Shown one piece after another: positions 22,123 through 30,667 of a stretch of DNA of 64,000 bases. The notes beneath the pieces were generated by a model. The model saw only the letters and a program-made list of their open reading frames with translations. It ran no database searches and was not told the origin of the DNA. Source of the DNA: Nonomuraea harbinensis. Lineage in GTDB: Bacteria; Actinomycetota; Actinomycetes; Streptosporangiales; Streptosporangiaceae. The stretch is taken from NCBI RefSeq assembly GCF_019396385.1, contig NZ_JAHKRN010000017.1:1-64000 (forward strand), given 5' to 3'. The number at the start of each line of letters is the position of its first letter. Positions within the stretch are counted from its first letter, which is position 1. The position numbers and the translations under genes are program-made.

Positions 22123-24630
22123 CTAGCGGCAGCGGTCTCCGTTCACGTGGAACACCTCGGGTGACGGGTTCGGGCCGGCGGGGGCGGTGCCGGCGAAGCC
22201 GAAGGCGGCCGTGGCGCCGGGCCGCAGCTTGCCGCGGCCCTTCGCGGTCACGACCGGCCCGTCCTGGGAGACGGCCGCGCCCCAGGAGCCCCGGACGCGC
22301 TGGGCGCCGGGGAACGACCAGCGCAGCTTCCAGCCGTCGAGCGACTTGCCGCCGGTGTTGCGCACGGTGACGTGCGCGACGAAGTTCCGGCTGCCCTGCG
22401 CCGTGTAGCGGACGTCGCAGCCGGCGTGACCGGACCGGTCGGCCAGGAACGCGGAGATCCAGGCCAGCGGGGCGTTCCAGTTGATGGTCAGCTCGTTCGT
22501 GGCCCACGACTCGATGTGGTCGACGTAGCAGAACTGCGGCTCACAGCCCTGGAGCAGCCGCTGGGCGACCGGGTCCTGGATGGCCGAGTTCGGCCCGCCG
22601 GAGAGCGTGCCGCGTGGCGGGTTGGGCAGCGACGCGTCGAGCTGGCGGGCGTACCAGCGGCTGTGCTGGTTCTGGGACGACACCTCGCCGTAGCCGGTCA
22701 CGTACGACTGGTTGAGCGCGTTGCGGCCGAGGATGTAGTCCATGCCCTCGCGCACACCGGCGCGGTACTTCTCCTTGCCCGTCAGGTCGTAGGCGACGGC
22801 CATCACCACCATGTTGTTGAGCACCAGGTTGTTGGAGCCCCAGTCGTAGTCCGGCGGCCCGTACGGCTGCCCGTAAGCCTGGTCGCGCTGCACGGCGAGA
22901 TACTTCTCCGCGCCCTCCAGCACCGAGCGGCGCACCCGCTCGCGGTCCCGGATCGCGTTCGGCACCGTCGCCAGCTCCAGGCGGCCGAGCTGGGCGGTGT
23001 TGCCCCAGTCGAAGCCGCGCTCACGCCAGATGTCGCCGGTGTGGTGCGGCGAGGCCAGCACGAACTGGGCGAACTCCTTCTCGCCCGTGGTGATGAACAG
23101 CTCGGCGGCCGCCCAGTAGAACTCGTCGCTCACGTCGGTGTCGGAGTAGGCGCCGCCGCCCACGCCGTCGTTCGGGTCGGCGAGCAGGTCCGGGTTCGCC
23201 ACGGCCGCGGCCCACGCCCGGCGGGCCGCCGCCAGGTTGCGCGCGGCGAACGCGGCGTCGTACGGGGCGAACACGCGGGCGGCCTGGGCGGCGGTAGCGG
23301 CCAGGTTGAGCGTGGCGGCGGTGGACGGCGGGTGCAGCTCACGCGGCTGCGGGTCCAGGTGCGGCATCAGCGGCAGCCCGGTCCACTGCGCGTCGTGGAT
23401 CTTGTGGTGCGCCATGCCGGCCAGCCGCTCGCCCTGCGGGACCTGCATGCTCAGCAGGAACTCCTGCTCCCAGCGGGCCTCGTCCAGCACGTCGGGGACG
23501 CCGTTGCCGCTCTCCGGGATGCGCAGCTGACGGTCCGCGAAGGCGGCCTTGTCGCGCTCGTACAGGCTCATGAGCTGGTGGACCGAGATGCCGCCGTTGA
23601 CCACGTACTTGCCGTGGTCTCCGGCGTCGTACCAGCCGCCGCTGACGTCGAGCGAGTAGTCGCAGACGCCCGGCTGGCAGGGGACGGAGGTGTCGCCCCG
23701 GTTGGGCGCCGTGCCGACGTGGCCGGCCGGACGGCCGTAGCCGGGCCGCAGGTCGTCGCGGATCTCGATCCCGCTGCGCTGGGTGTAGTAGAACTTCAGC
23801 GCGTCCACCCGCATCTCGTCGTACAGGTTCTCGGCGATGTCGAACGGGCGGCTGGTCTCGCCGTCGGCGGTGAGCGTGTAGCCGGCGCCCGGCTTGCGGT
23901 GGCCGCTGAAGTCGATGCTCTGCACGTTCTGTCCCGAACTCGCGTCGACGCCGCGCGGGTCGCTCTTGCCGCGTGCGACGGTACGGCCCGACGCGTCCTT
24001 CAGCTCCCACTTGAGCGGCTCGGTCGCCTCGGTGACCACGGTCGCGTTCTTGGGGCCGGACGGCAGGTAGCCGACCATGTTGACGCGCACGCGGGGGCCG
24101 GTGTCCGGCTCGTACTCCTCGGGCTCCGCGCCGCCCCGCAGCGACACGTCGTCCATGCAGAACCTCCAGGGCTCGGCGCTGCCGCCCATCTGGAAGGCGA
24201 CCTGGGCGTTCGGCAGCGAGACGGGGGCGGTGAAGGTGTAGCGGTAGACGTTGCCCGACACGCTCATCTCCGGCGCGGCCGACAGGTACTGCGTCCACGG
24301 GTCGACCGGGAGCTGCACCAGCGCCCTGCCGACCTTGGCCGGCGTCGCCGAGGCGTAGAACGAGAACGCGTACGTCTCGCCCTCGACCAGCGGCAGGTTG
24401 TCCTGGCCGATGATGACGTCCCACGGGTTGGCGGTGCCGCCGGGGACGTCCACGCACATCCGGCCGTCGTCGACGCCGAGCGTGAGGTTGCCGGTGCCCC
24501 ACCAGGGGCCGGTGCCTTCGTCGAAGGTGCCGTTGACGATCTGTTCCGGGCCCTCGTCGGCGGCGTGCGCGGGAGTGGCCAGGGCGAACGCGGTGAGTAA
24601 GGCCAGTGCGGCGGCCAGGCGTCGAATCAT
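22123..24630 (-). CDS. Secreted GH9 endoglucanase (CBM4-like / Ig-like / GH9 / CBM2)
   Basis: 835 residues. Signal peptide (about 1-23); CBM4/9-like domain (about 25-165); CelD_N Ig-like domain (about 175-270, PRVRVNMVGYLP onward); GH9 catalytic domain (about 275-720); and C-terminal CBM2 (about 735-835, CDVRYTAQGSRNFVAHVTV to the final Cys). GGWYDAGDHGKYVV holds the catalytic base Asp pair, and NELTINWNAPLAW carries the proton-donor Glu. It cleaves beta-1,4-glucan outside the cell. A perfect CebR-type operator lies 17 bp upstream of the start, and a second palindrome sits 90 bp upstream, so it is probably repressed until cello-oligosaccharide appears. No linker separates the domains. Confidence 0.93.
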   Translation of the reverse strand: MIRRLAAALALLTAFALATPAHAADEGPEQIVNGTFDEGTGPWWGTGNLTLGVDDGRMCVDVPGGTANPWDVIIGQDNLPLVEGETYAFSFYASATPAKVGRALVQLPVDPWTQYLSAAPEMSVSGNVYRYTFTAPVSLPNAQVAFQMGGSAEPWRFCMDDVSLRGGAEPEEYEPDTGPRVRVNMVGYLPSGPKNATVVTEATEPLKWELKDASGRTVARGKSDPRGVDASSGQNVQSIDFSGHRKPGAGYTLTADGETSRPFDIAENLYDEMRVDALKFYYTQRSGIEIRDDLRPGYGRPAGHVGTAPNRGDTSVPCQPGVCDYSLDVSGGWYDAGDHGKYVVNGGISVHQLMSLYERDKAAFADRQLRIPESGNGVPDVLDEARWEQEFLLSMQVPQGERLAGMAHHKIHDAQWTGLPLMPHLDPQPRELHPPSTAATLNLAATAAQAARVFAPYDAAFAARNLAAARRAWAAAVANPDLLADPNDGVGGGAYSDTDVSDEFYWAAAELFITTGEKEFAQFVLASPHHTGDIWRERGFDWGNTAQLGRLELATVPNAIRDRERVRRSVLEGAEKYLAVQRDQAYGQPYGPPDYDWGSNNLVLNNMVVMAVAYDLTGKEKYRAGVREGMDYILGRNALNQSYVTGYGEVSSQNQHSRWYARQLDASLPNPPRGTLSGGPNSAIQDPVAQRLLQGCEPQFCYVDHIESWATNELTINWNAPLAWISAFLADRSGHAGCDVRYTAQGSRNFVAHVTVRNTGGKSLDGWKLRWSFPGAQRVRGSWGAAVSQDGPVVTAKGRGKLRPGATAAFGFAGTAPAGPNPSPEVFHVNGDRCR

Positions 24631-24646
24631 GGGGATCCTCGGGTTT

Positions 24647-24660
24647 TGGGAGCGCTCCCA
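24647..24660 (-). promoter_or_regulatory. CebR/CelR operator of the GH9 cellulase
   Basis: TGGGAGCGCTCCCA is a perfect 14-bp palindrome identical to the CebR/CelR (LacI-family) box known from Streptomyces and Thermobifida cellulase genes. It lies 17 bp upstream of the start of the GH9 gene. The regulator itself is not encoded in this window, unless the LacI protein at 60938 recognises this sequence, which its own different operators argue against. Confidence 0.9.
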
Positions 24661-24719
24661 GGATCTTCTGGTGTCAGTGCCGCCCCGTCAACGGACCGTC
24701 ACATCCGCCCTGGTCGGCG

Positions 24720-24732
24720 GTGAAACTTTCAC
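24720..24732. promoter_or_regulatory. Second palindrome upstream of GH9 gene
   Basis: GTGAAACTTTCAC is a 13-bp palindrome around a central C, overlapping the stop codon of the neighbouring glycosyltransferase gene and about 60 bp upstream of the CebR box. Its GAAA-N-TTTC core resembles the LacI sites at 60798, 60912 and 63278 and hemicellulase-gene operators. It may give the cellulase a second input. Confidence 0.5.
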
Positions 24733-25892
24733 ACCCTGGTTAGTTCGGCCTCGATGAGGTCGGCGGCCCGGATCGTGCCGCCCTCGGCACGGGACTCCTC
24801 GCGCAGCCGATCGAGCCGCCCGGCCACCTCCGGGTCGGCGGTCAGCTCGGCCAGGGCGCTCCTGAGCGCGCCGGCCGTCGCGTCGGCCGTGTCGATCCGG
24901 CGGGCCACGCCCAGCTCCACCAGCCGGTCGGCGTTCATGAACTGGTCGACCGCCTGCGGCACCGCGATCATCGGCACCCCGGCCAGCAGGCCCTCGCCGC
25001 ACCCGCCCATGCCCGCGTGCGTGACGAACGCGTCCGCCCGCTCCAGGATCGCCTGCTGCGGCACCCAGGAGTGGACCTCCACGTTGCCCGGGATCGGACC
25101 CAGCTCGGCCGGGTCGGTGTGCTTGCCGATCTGCAGCACGACGTGCCAGCCGGGCAGGTCGCCGAACGCGGCCAGGCACTGCCGGTAGAACTCCGGCTGC
25201 CGGGTGTAGGCCGTGCCCAGCGAGATCAGCAGCACGTTCGCCGCCCCCGCCGGGCGCTCCCAGGCGCCGGTGGGCTTCTTGCACGGGCCGACGAACGTCA
25301 CCCCGGCGTGCACCCGGTCGGCGTGCGGCTGCATCGCCCGGGGGATCAGCGCCAGGCAGCGGGCCGGGCGGCCGGAGAAGGCGTCGGCGTCGGTCGTGGT
25401 CGCGCCGTTGCCCGCCAGCCACTCGGCGAACCGCGCCCGGTAGGCGTCCGCGCCGGGCAACTGCCACAGGTGCGCCGCTACCTCCTCGTCGTAGCCGTCC
25501 CAGCCGACCATGGAGGGGGAGAGCTGCACGAGCGGCCGTCCCTGCCGTTCGGCCAGCGCCCGCGCCGCGTACCCGCCGATGTCGTACAGGTAGAGGTCCG
25601 CAGGGTCTTTGTCGTACGCGGCCTCCAGCTGCGGCAGCAACTGGATGTTGTCCTCCAGGAAGATCCGCATGGCCGCGATCGGGTCGTCCGGCCAGTCGTG
25701 GTCGGCGACGGGCAGCGTGGAGGTGCAGGGCACCAGCTCGGCGCCCGCGCCGGTGACCATTTCGGCCACGACCGGGTCGTTGGCGTAGGTGACGCGGTGC
25801 CCACGGGCCACCAGCTCCCCGATCACCTCGATGCTCGGCAGGACGTGACTGATGGCGGGGATGCCGACCATCGCGATGTGGGCGCTGCTCAT
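24729..25892 (-). CDS. MGT-family glycosyltransferase (macrolide glycosyltransferase-like)
   Basis: A 387-residue GT1/GT-B fold enzyme. The N-terminal acceptor domain starts IAMVGIPAISHVLPSIEVIGELVARGHRVTY. The C-terminal donor domain has VLLISLGTAYTRQPEFYRQC and VHSWVPQQAILERADAFVTHAGMGGCGEGLLAGVPMIAVP, where the HAGMGG-x-x-E segment binds the nucleotide-sugar phosphates. Such enzymes inactivate macrolides or glycosylate small hydrophobic molecules in the cytoplasm. No antibiotic biosynthetic genes are nearby, so detoxification is likelier than tailoring. The upstream gap to the next gene is small (10 bp before its stop). Confidence 0.9.
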   Translation of the reverse strand: MSSAHIAMVGIPAISHVLPSIEVIGELVARGHRVTYANDPVVAEMVTGAGAELVPCTSTLPVADHDWPDDPIAAMRIFLEDNIQLLPQLEAAYDKDPADLYLYDIGGYAARALAERQGRPLVQLSPSMVGWDGYDEEVAAHLWQLPGADAYRARFAEWLAGNGATTTDADAFSGRPARCLALIPRAMQPHADRVHAGVTFVGPCKKPTGAWERPAGAANVLLISLGTAYTRQPEFYRQCLAAFGDLPGWHVVLQIGKHTDPAELGPIPGNVEVHSWVPQQAILERADAFVTHAGMGGCGEGLLAGVPMIAVPQAVDQFMNADRLVELGVARRIDTADATAGALRSALAELTADPEVAGRLDRLREESRAEGGTIRAADLIEAELTRV

Positions 25893-25901
25893 ACGGTGAT
25901 C

Positions 25902-26429
25902 CTATTGAGCGTGCTTCCGGGTCAACGTCCACGTCAGCACGGCCACCGTCGCGGCCGCCGTCAGGACGGCGAGCGCGACGGGGAACACGGGCTCCGAGGG
26001 CTGCGTCGCCCGCGGAGCGGCGCCCGCCGCCATGGCCGTCGGCCCCTCACCCGGCGCCAGCACCTCGTTGCCCGAGCAGAGCGACGTGGTCAGCCCTTCG
26101 TCCCCCTCGCGGGCGAACACCAGATAACGGGTCCCCTCGGTGAACGCGTAGCCGCAGGCGGGCCCCTGCGCCCTGGTCACCACCTCGAACTCGTCCCGCT
26201 CCTGGCCCTTGTACACGCGGTCGGCCCGCAGCGTCGCCGTCACCCGCCCGCCGTTCAGCATCGGCTCGTCCACCCGTACGGCCGTGGCCGTCGCGGTGAG
26301 GACGACGTCGGCGTCACGCATCCGCTCGGCCGGCTCGCGCGACGCGCACGAGCAGGCGTGCGCCGTGCCCCCGCCCGCCACGAGGAACCCCGCCACCAGC
26401 GTCAGCACGGCCAGAAATCGGATCATCAT
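25902..26429 (-). CDS. Secreted/membrane-anchored NTR (TIMP)-like protein
   Basis: About 175 residues. A signal peptide (IRFLAVLTLVAGFLVAGGGTAHA) is cut just before CSCASREPAERMRDADVV. The mature Cys-x-Cys N-terminus and the following OB-like strand pattern (VVLTATATAVRVDEP, TLRADRVYKGQ, GPACGYAFTEGTRYLVFA) resemble the netrin/TIMP fold. The C-terminus has a membrane helix (VFPVALAVLTAAATVAVLTWTLT) and the basic tail RKHAQ, so it is a surface protein anchored at its end. ATG 26429 and 26426 are both possible. Bacterial members have no known function. Confidence 0.72.
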   Translation of the reverse strand: MMIRFLAVLTLVAGFLVAGGGTAHACSCASREPAERMRDADVVLTATATAVRVDEPMLNGGRVTATLRADRVYKGQERDEFEVVTRAQGPACGYAFTEGTRYLVFAREGDEGLTTSLCSGNEVLAPGEGPTAMAAGAAPRATQPSEPVFPVALAVLTAAATVAVLTWTLTRKHAQ

Positions 26430-26461
26430 GCCTACCGGAACGTGCCGCGGGCGGGATCGGT

Positions 26462-27448
26462 TCAGCGGACGAAGTTGACCCGCTCCAGGTGGGGTTCGTA
26501 CTCGGCGGGCCCGGCGACGAGCTTCTCCCTGATGAGGTCCAGGGTGGCTCCGCTGGACAGGGAGACGCGCTGGAAGATCTGCGTCCTGCCGCGCACCCGC
26601 ATCACGATGACATGCTTCTCGTCGTACCAGCCGGCGAAGGACTCGGCGTGTCCGCCGACGCGGTGCACGACCCTCCCCGTCGCGGCGTCGACGACGCCGA
26701 TCCGGCGGCCCTTGTCGTTCTCGCCGAGGACGGTGGCGAACAGGCGGCCCGAGGGAGAGGCGACCGTCACCGCCGCCCATTCGTCGAACGCGCCCACGCC
26801 CTTGTAGAAGCGTTGCCGCCGGCCGTCCATGTCGTAGACGGCGACCCCGCCCTTGTGGTCGTGCCGGGCCATCACCCGTCCGGGGCCGGCGAAGAAGAAG
26901 CGGAAGCCGCGGCCGATGTCCCAGTCCGCCACCCGACGCTGAGGGCCGGTCCTGACGAGGCGGGGGACGCGGTCGCGCGCGTCCAGCGTGACGAAGCCGA
27001 TGACGGTGAGAGCGCCGTCGCGGTGCTTCCGGTACGCGGTGAGCAGCAGGGTGCCGCCGTCCGCCGACCACTCGGGCGAGGTCACCGGAGCGGGCATCCT
27101 GACGGCGTGCGTGCGGCCGGTACCGCGGTCGATCAGGTCGATCTTCCCGGTGGCCCGCCACAGCCGTCGGTCGGGTACGCCCGCCACCCACCGGCCACCG
27201 GGCGCGACCAGCGCCTCCCGGTACCGGGTCTTGACGAACGTCCTCCCCTCGCGCAGGTAGCCGTGGAAGGCCTGGCCGGCGTCCCAGATCAGCGAGTACG
27301 AGGCCAGCCGCACCGGTAGCCCGTCGTTGACCGTGCCGACCGTCCCAGCGAGCCTCACCCACGGCTTCTCCCCGGCGGCGGCCGACGGCGCCCCCGCCAC
27401 CCCGACCACCAGCGCCATGAGCACGGCGGCCACGGATCTCTTCAGCAT
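26462..27448 (-). CDS. Secreted TolB-like beta-propeller protein
   Basis: 328 residues: a signal peptide (MLKRSVAAVLMALVVGVAGAPSAAAG), then WD40-like repeats recognisable from SPEWSADGGTLLLTAYRK, VASPSGRLFATVLGEN and DAATGRVVHRVGGHAESFAGWYDEKHVIV. Repeats of this type build a six- or seven-bladed propeller used for ligand or protein binding, with no catalytic residues. It resembles the damaged protein at 1918-2961 and follows the common actinomycete pattern of exported propellers of unknown function. The next minus-strand gene lies 32 bp downstream, so the two may be co-transcribed. Confidence 0.8.
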   Translation of the reverse strand: MLKRSVAAVLMALVVGVAGAPSAAAGEKPWVRLAGTVGTVNDGLPVRLASYSLIWDAGQAFHGYLREGRTFVKTRYREALVAPGGRWVAGVPDRRLWRATGKIDLIDRGTGRTHAVRMPAPVTSPEWSADGGTLLLTAYRKHRDGALTVIGFVTLDARDRVPRLVRTGPQRRVADWDIGRGFRFFFAGPGRVMARHDHKGGVAVYDMDGRRQRFYKGVGAFDEWAAVTVASPSGRLFATVLGENDKGRRIGVVDAATGRVVHRVGGHAESFAGWYDEKHVIVMRVRGRTQIFQRVSLSSGATLDLIREKLVAGPAEYEPHLERVNFVR

Positions 27449-27583
27449 GTCGCCCCCTCTTCGATCACCTGCTTAGACCCGTGATCAAGAGGGGTGGTTC
27501 GGGGGGTGCCCGATCCGTCGGGAACATGATCGAATCACCGCTAGGGTTGGGCGCTCCTGTCGGGAGATGCGAGGAAGTGACCG

Positions 27584-29230
27584 ATGCGCCGCTACAGGTT
27601 CGGCTGGGTCGCCGCCGTGGTAGCCGGGGGATTCGTCGTCGCGGTCGTCGTGTCGGGGGCCGTCGCCGCGGTGACCGATGACGGCGGCCATCTCTGGCTC
27701 CTCACCGGCGTCCTAGGCCAGGGTCCTGGCGGGTGGGCGACGGTGCTGCCGATGGTGGCACTGGGGGTGTTGCAGGGCTGGGGGTTGTGGCAGATCCTGC
27801 GCGGGCGGTCCATGACGGGGAAGGCCGAGCCGGCCGGGGACGCTCGTCTCCTGCGGGCCGTCCTGTACGCGTCGCTGCTCTTCGCGTTCGTCCCCTCGCC
27901 GTGGTGGGTCGGCATCCTGGAGGACGCCCTGCGGGTGGCTCTGGTGGTGCTGCTCTACCGGGTGCTCAACCGCGCCTCCACAGTGGTGCGAACGGTCGCG
28001 CTGGTGGCGGGGGTGTACGGTCCGGTGGCCGGGCTGGCGCACATGGCGCTCGACGTCGGCCTACTCCGGCTGTTCGGGTTGCCGTCGCTCGTCTGGATCG
28101 TGCTGACGCTGGTCGCCCAGGGGAGGGACGGCCGGTGGAGCCGGGCCACGGTGTGGTCCGGAGCGGTGCCGGCAGCGGACTTCTTCTGGCCGGTGGCTGT
28201 TTCCACCCTCGTCCCGGACGACCCTGCCACCTTCTACTGGGGCTCGATCGGTAGCCGGGCGTTCGAGGTGTTCGGGTTGGTGTGGCTGGCCCGTACCGCG
28301 CACGAGCTCGGGAGCCGGCCGGAGGAGCCAGGACGCGGGCACGATCCTCGCGGACCGTGGAGGACAGCGCTCGCCGGTACCGTCGCGATCGCCGTGCTCG
28401 TCCTCGTCCCGGTGTCAGACCACGTGCCCGGACCTGTCACCACGGCAAGAGCCTGCGAGCGGGCGGAAGAGGACCGGCGGTGGGACGCCTCGGCTCCGCC
28501 GATCACCGGTGAGCGGGCGTTCGTGTGCGAGGTACGCACATCAGGCAAGCCGTCGTTCGCGCAGGACATGCCGGACGGCAGGCTGATCGTCTACGGGCAC
28601 CGTCTGTGCGGCGCCTACACCCGCGCCGACCCGCGCGGGCTGGCAGGGCTGCGCGAGAGCGACGGTCTCGACCCGGTGGACCTGGCGACCCTCCTGGCGG
28701 GCATCTGTCCTCGCGCCGCCGCCACGCTGAAAGCGGCGGCCGAGGCCGAGCAGCGGGAACTGCTGGCTTGGGAGGCGGCGGAGCAGCGCGAATGCGCCAA
28801 GGTGCCCCGCCACCGCCCTTTGATCAAGCCCGTGAAGGCGACGGTGGTGAAGAGTCCCATCTGGCCGGAACTGCCCCTCCAGGCGTACGAGGAGGGAGCC
28901 GGGACCGACCCCTTCGAGGACGACCTGATGGACCGCGCGCAGGAGAACGACCTGGTCGCCTCGGCCCCCGGCCACCTCATCGTCTTCGCCGGCACCTCAG
29001 TCCGCTCCTGCGTCACCGTCGAAACGTACGCCCGCCGCCCGCCGATGGAGACCAAGGGCTGGGCACACGTCGTCGAGGTCGGCTACCACAGCCCGGAAGG
29101 CAGCATCGTCCTGCACGACGGGCTGGCCGGCGCCTTGCTCCCCGACCTCGCCGCCCACGGCAAGGGCCACTACCGGATCCGCGTCCATGCGAGCCTGGAA
29201 GAGCGTGTCAGAGTCGTGTGCGTTGATTGA
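27584..29230 (+). CDS. Large membrane protein of unknown function
   Basis: 548 residues. The N-terminal half has about seven or eight hydrophobic helices (first RFGWVAAVVAGGFVVAVVVSGAVAAVT, later VVRTVALVAGVYGPVAGLAHM and TALAGTVAIAVLVLVPVS). The C-terminal half (about 280-548) is a soluble domain with several cysteines (ACERAE, FVCEVR, RLCGAY, GICPR, RSCVTV, VVCVD). It is probably extracytoplasmic, where disulfides could form. GAGGAAG lies just before the ATG. I recognise no family. A strong hairpin follows the stop, so it is a single-gene unit. Confidence 0.75.
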   Translation: MRRYRFGWVAAVVAGGFVVAVVVSGAVAAVTDDGGHLWLLTGVLGQGPGGWATVLPMVALGVLQGWGLWQILRGRSMTGKAEPAGDARLLRAVLYASLLFAFVPSPWWVGILEDALRVALVVLLYRVLNRASTVVRTVALVAGVYGPVAGLAHMALDVGLLRLFGLPSLVWIVLTLVAQGRDGRWSRATVWSGAVPAADFFWPVAVSTLVPDDPATFYWGSIGSRAFEVFGLVWLARTAHELGSRPEEPGRGHDPRGPWRTALAGTVAIAVLVLVPVSDHVPGPVTTARACERAEEDRRWDASAPPITGERAFVCEVRTSGKPSFAQDMPDGRLIVYGHRLCGAYTRADPRGLAGLRESDGLDPVDLATLLAGICPRAAATLKAAAEAEQRELLAWEAAEQRECAKVPRHRPLIKPVKATVVKSPIWPELPLQAYEEGAGTDPFEDDLMDRAQENDLVASAPGHLIVFAGTSVRSCVTVETYARRPPMETKGWAHVVEVGYHSPEGSIVLHDGLAGALLPDLAAHGKGHYRIRVHASLEERVRVVCVD

Positions 29231-29244
29231 GCATGAAAGCGCAA

Positions 29245-29280
29245 AGGCCGGACGCCCGATTCCATCGGGAGGCCCGGCCT
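29245..29280 (+). terminator. Nested hairpin terminator after membrane-protein gene
   Basis: An outer stem AGGCCGG (29245-29251) with CCGGCCT (29274-29280) encloses an inner stem CCCGAT (29255-29260) with ATCGGG (29264-29269). It starts 15 nt after the stop at 29230. The compound GC-rich hairpin without a long T-run is typical of actinobacterial terminators. Confidence 0.7.
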
Positions 29281-29392
29281 CACTTCCGTCACCCACCGGG
29301 GGTGCGGCGTTTTCCAGTATGCCTTACCGAGAGTGACCGGACAACCCCGTTCCCGGTCCATGGCCTCAGCAGGTTCCCATGACAATCCGGGT

Positions 29393-29431
29393 GACGGCCG
29401 CCGCCCGGTGGCAGGTGGGGCGGCGGCCGTC
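29393..29431 (-). terminator. Strong hairpin terminator of the transporter/acyl-CoA dehydrogenase operon
   Basis: GACGGCCGCCGCCC (29393-29406) and GGGCGGCGGCCGTC (29418-29431) form a perfect 14-bp stem with an 11-nt loop, 3 nt beyond the stop of the minus-strand acyl-CoA dehydrogenase. It ends the five-gene operon read from 36074. Confidence 0.75.
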
Positions 29432-29434
29432 GGT

Positions 29435-30658
29435 TCAGAGGGGCAGATCACCCGTGGCCGAGGTGGTGGAGCCGGTGGCCTGGTAGGCGGCGATGGTGCG
29501 TTCGGCGATGCGCATCTGGTGGATCTCGTCGGCGCCGTCGGCGAAGCGGGCCCAGCGGGCGTGCTGGAACATGTGGGCCAGCGGCGTGTCGGTGGAGTAG
29601 CCGAGCGCGCCGTGGACCTGGATCGCCCGGTCGATGATGCGGTTGAGGCTGTTGGCCACGAAATGCTTGGCCATGGACACCTCGGTGCGGAAGTCCTCAC
29701 CGCGGTCGATCTTGTAGGCGGCGTGCAGCACCATGAGCTTGCACTGGTAGAGCTCCATCGCGGAGTCGGCGATGAGCCACTGGACGCCCTGCTTCTCGGC
29801 CAGCAGGGAGCCGTGGCTGTGCCGGTTGAGCGCCCGGTCGACCATCATGTCCAGGGCCGTCTCCGCCTGGGAGATCCAGCGCATGCAGTGGGCGAGCCGG
29901 GCCGGGCCGAGGCGATACTGGCCGAGGCGGTGGCCGTTGCCGCGTCCGCCGAGTATCTGGCTGTCGGCCACCCGCAGGTCCTCGATGACGATCTCGCTGT
30001 GGCCGGTCGAGCCGTGCATGGTCTCGACCTCGCGGACGTCGTTCCAGCCTTCCTGCGGGAGGTCGATGAGGAAGGCGGTGTTGGCGCCGCGGTGGCCTTC
30101 GGGGACGTCGTCCTCGGTCCTGGCGATGAGGATGGCGAAGCTCGCCCGGCGGGCGTTGGAGATGAACCACTTGTGCCCGTTGATCACCCATTCGTCGCCG
30201 TCCTTGACGGCGCGGGTCTGGATCAGGGTGGGGTCGGAGCCGGCCACTTCGGGCTCGGTCATGGCGAAGCAGGACATCTGCTGGCCTTCGAGGAGCGGCC
30301 GGAGATACTTCTCCTTCTGCGAGTCGTCCGCCCAGTGCAGCAGCGTGTGCATGTTGCCCTCGTCGGGGGCCTGGCAGTTGAGCACCCACGGGCCGAGCCG
30401 GGTCTTGGCCGCCTCCGACTGCACCATGGCCAGCTCGACGTGGCCCAGCCCCATGCCGCCCCACTCCTTCGGCATGTGCGGCAGCCACAGGCCCTCCGCC
30501 TTGGCCTTCTCGCGCAGCGCGAAGATGCCGCGCAGGTAGGCGTCCCGGTCGCGCTCGCTCAGCTCGTCGCTCGCGGGGATCACGACCTCCTGGATGAAGG
30601 CGCGTACCCGCTTGCGGATCTCCTCGTGCTCCGGGGCGAGGGTGAAATCGATGGCCAT
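29435..30658 (-). CDS. Acyl-CoA dehydrogenase (ACAD10/11-like) in peptide-transporter operon
   Basis: A 407-residue acyl-CoA dehydrogenase of the subgroup resembling ACAD10/11: MHTLLHWADDSQKEKYLRPLLEG, CFAMTEPEVAGSDPTLIQTRA, NGHKWFISNARRA and, near the C-terminus, IQVHGALGYSTDTPLAHMFQ and ARFADGADEIHQMRIAERTI. This subgroup lacks the Glu of YEGT-type enzymes at that site. Its start is 9 bp after the OppF-type ATPase stop, so it is translated from the same mRNA as the transporter. The imported molecule may therefore carry or yield an acyl group that this enzyme oxidises. Substrate unknown. Confidence 0.9.
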   Translation of the reverse strand: MAIDFTLAPEHEEIRKRVRAFIQEVVIPASDELSERDRDAYLRGIFALREKAKAEGLWLPHMPKEWGGMGLGHVELAMVQSEAAKTRLGPWVLNCQAPDEGNMHTLLHWADDSQKEKYLRPLLEGQQMSCFAMTEPEVAGSDPTLIQTRAVKDGDEWVINGHKWFISNARRASFAILIARTEDDVPEGHRGANTAFLIDLPQEGWNDVREVETMHGSTGHSEIVIEDLRVADSQILGGRGNGHRLGQYRLGPARLAHCMRWISQAETALDMMVDRALNRHSHGSLLAEKQGVQWLIADSAMELYQCKLMVLHAAYKIDRGEDFRTEVSMAKHFVANSLNRIIDRAIQVHGALGYSTDTPLAHMFQHARWARFADGADEIHQMRIAERTIAAYQATGSTTSATGDLPL

Positions 30659-30667
30659 GGCATTCTC

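Noticed and set aside
24729..25892. Antibiotic biosynthetic cluster suggested by the MGT-type glycosyltransferase and the flavin monooxygenase at 563
   Set aside because: The two genes are 23 kb apart with unrelated genes between, and there is no polyketide, peptide-synthetase or deoxysugar gene in the window.
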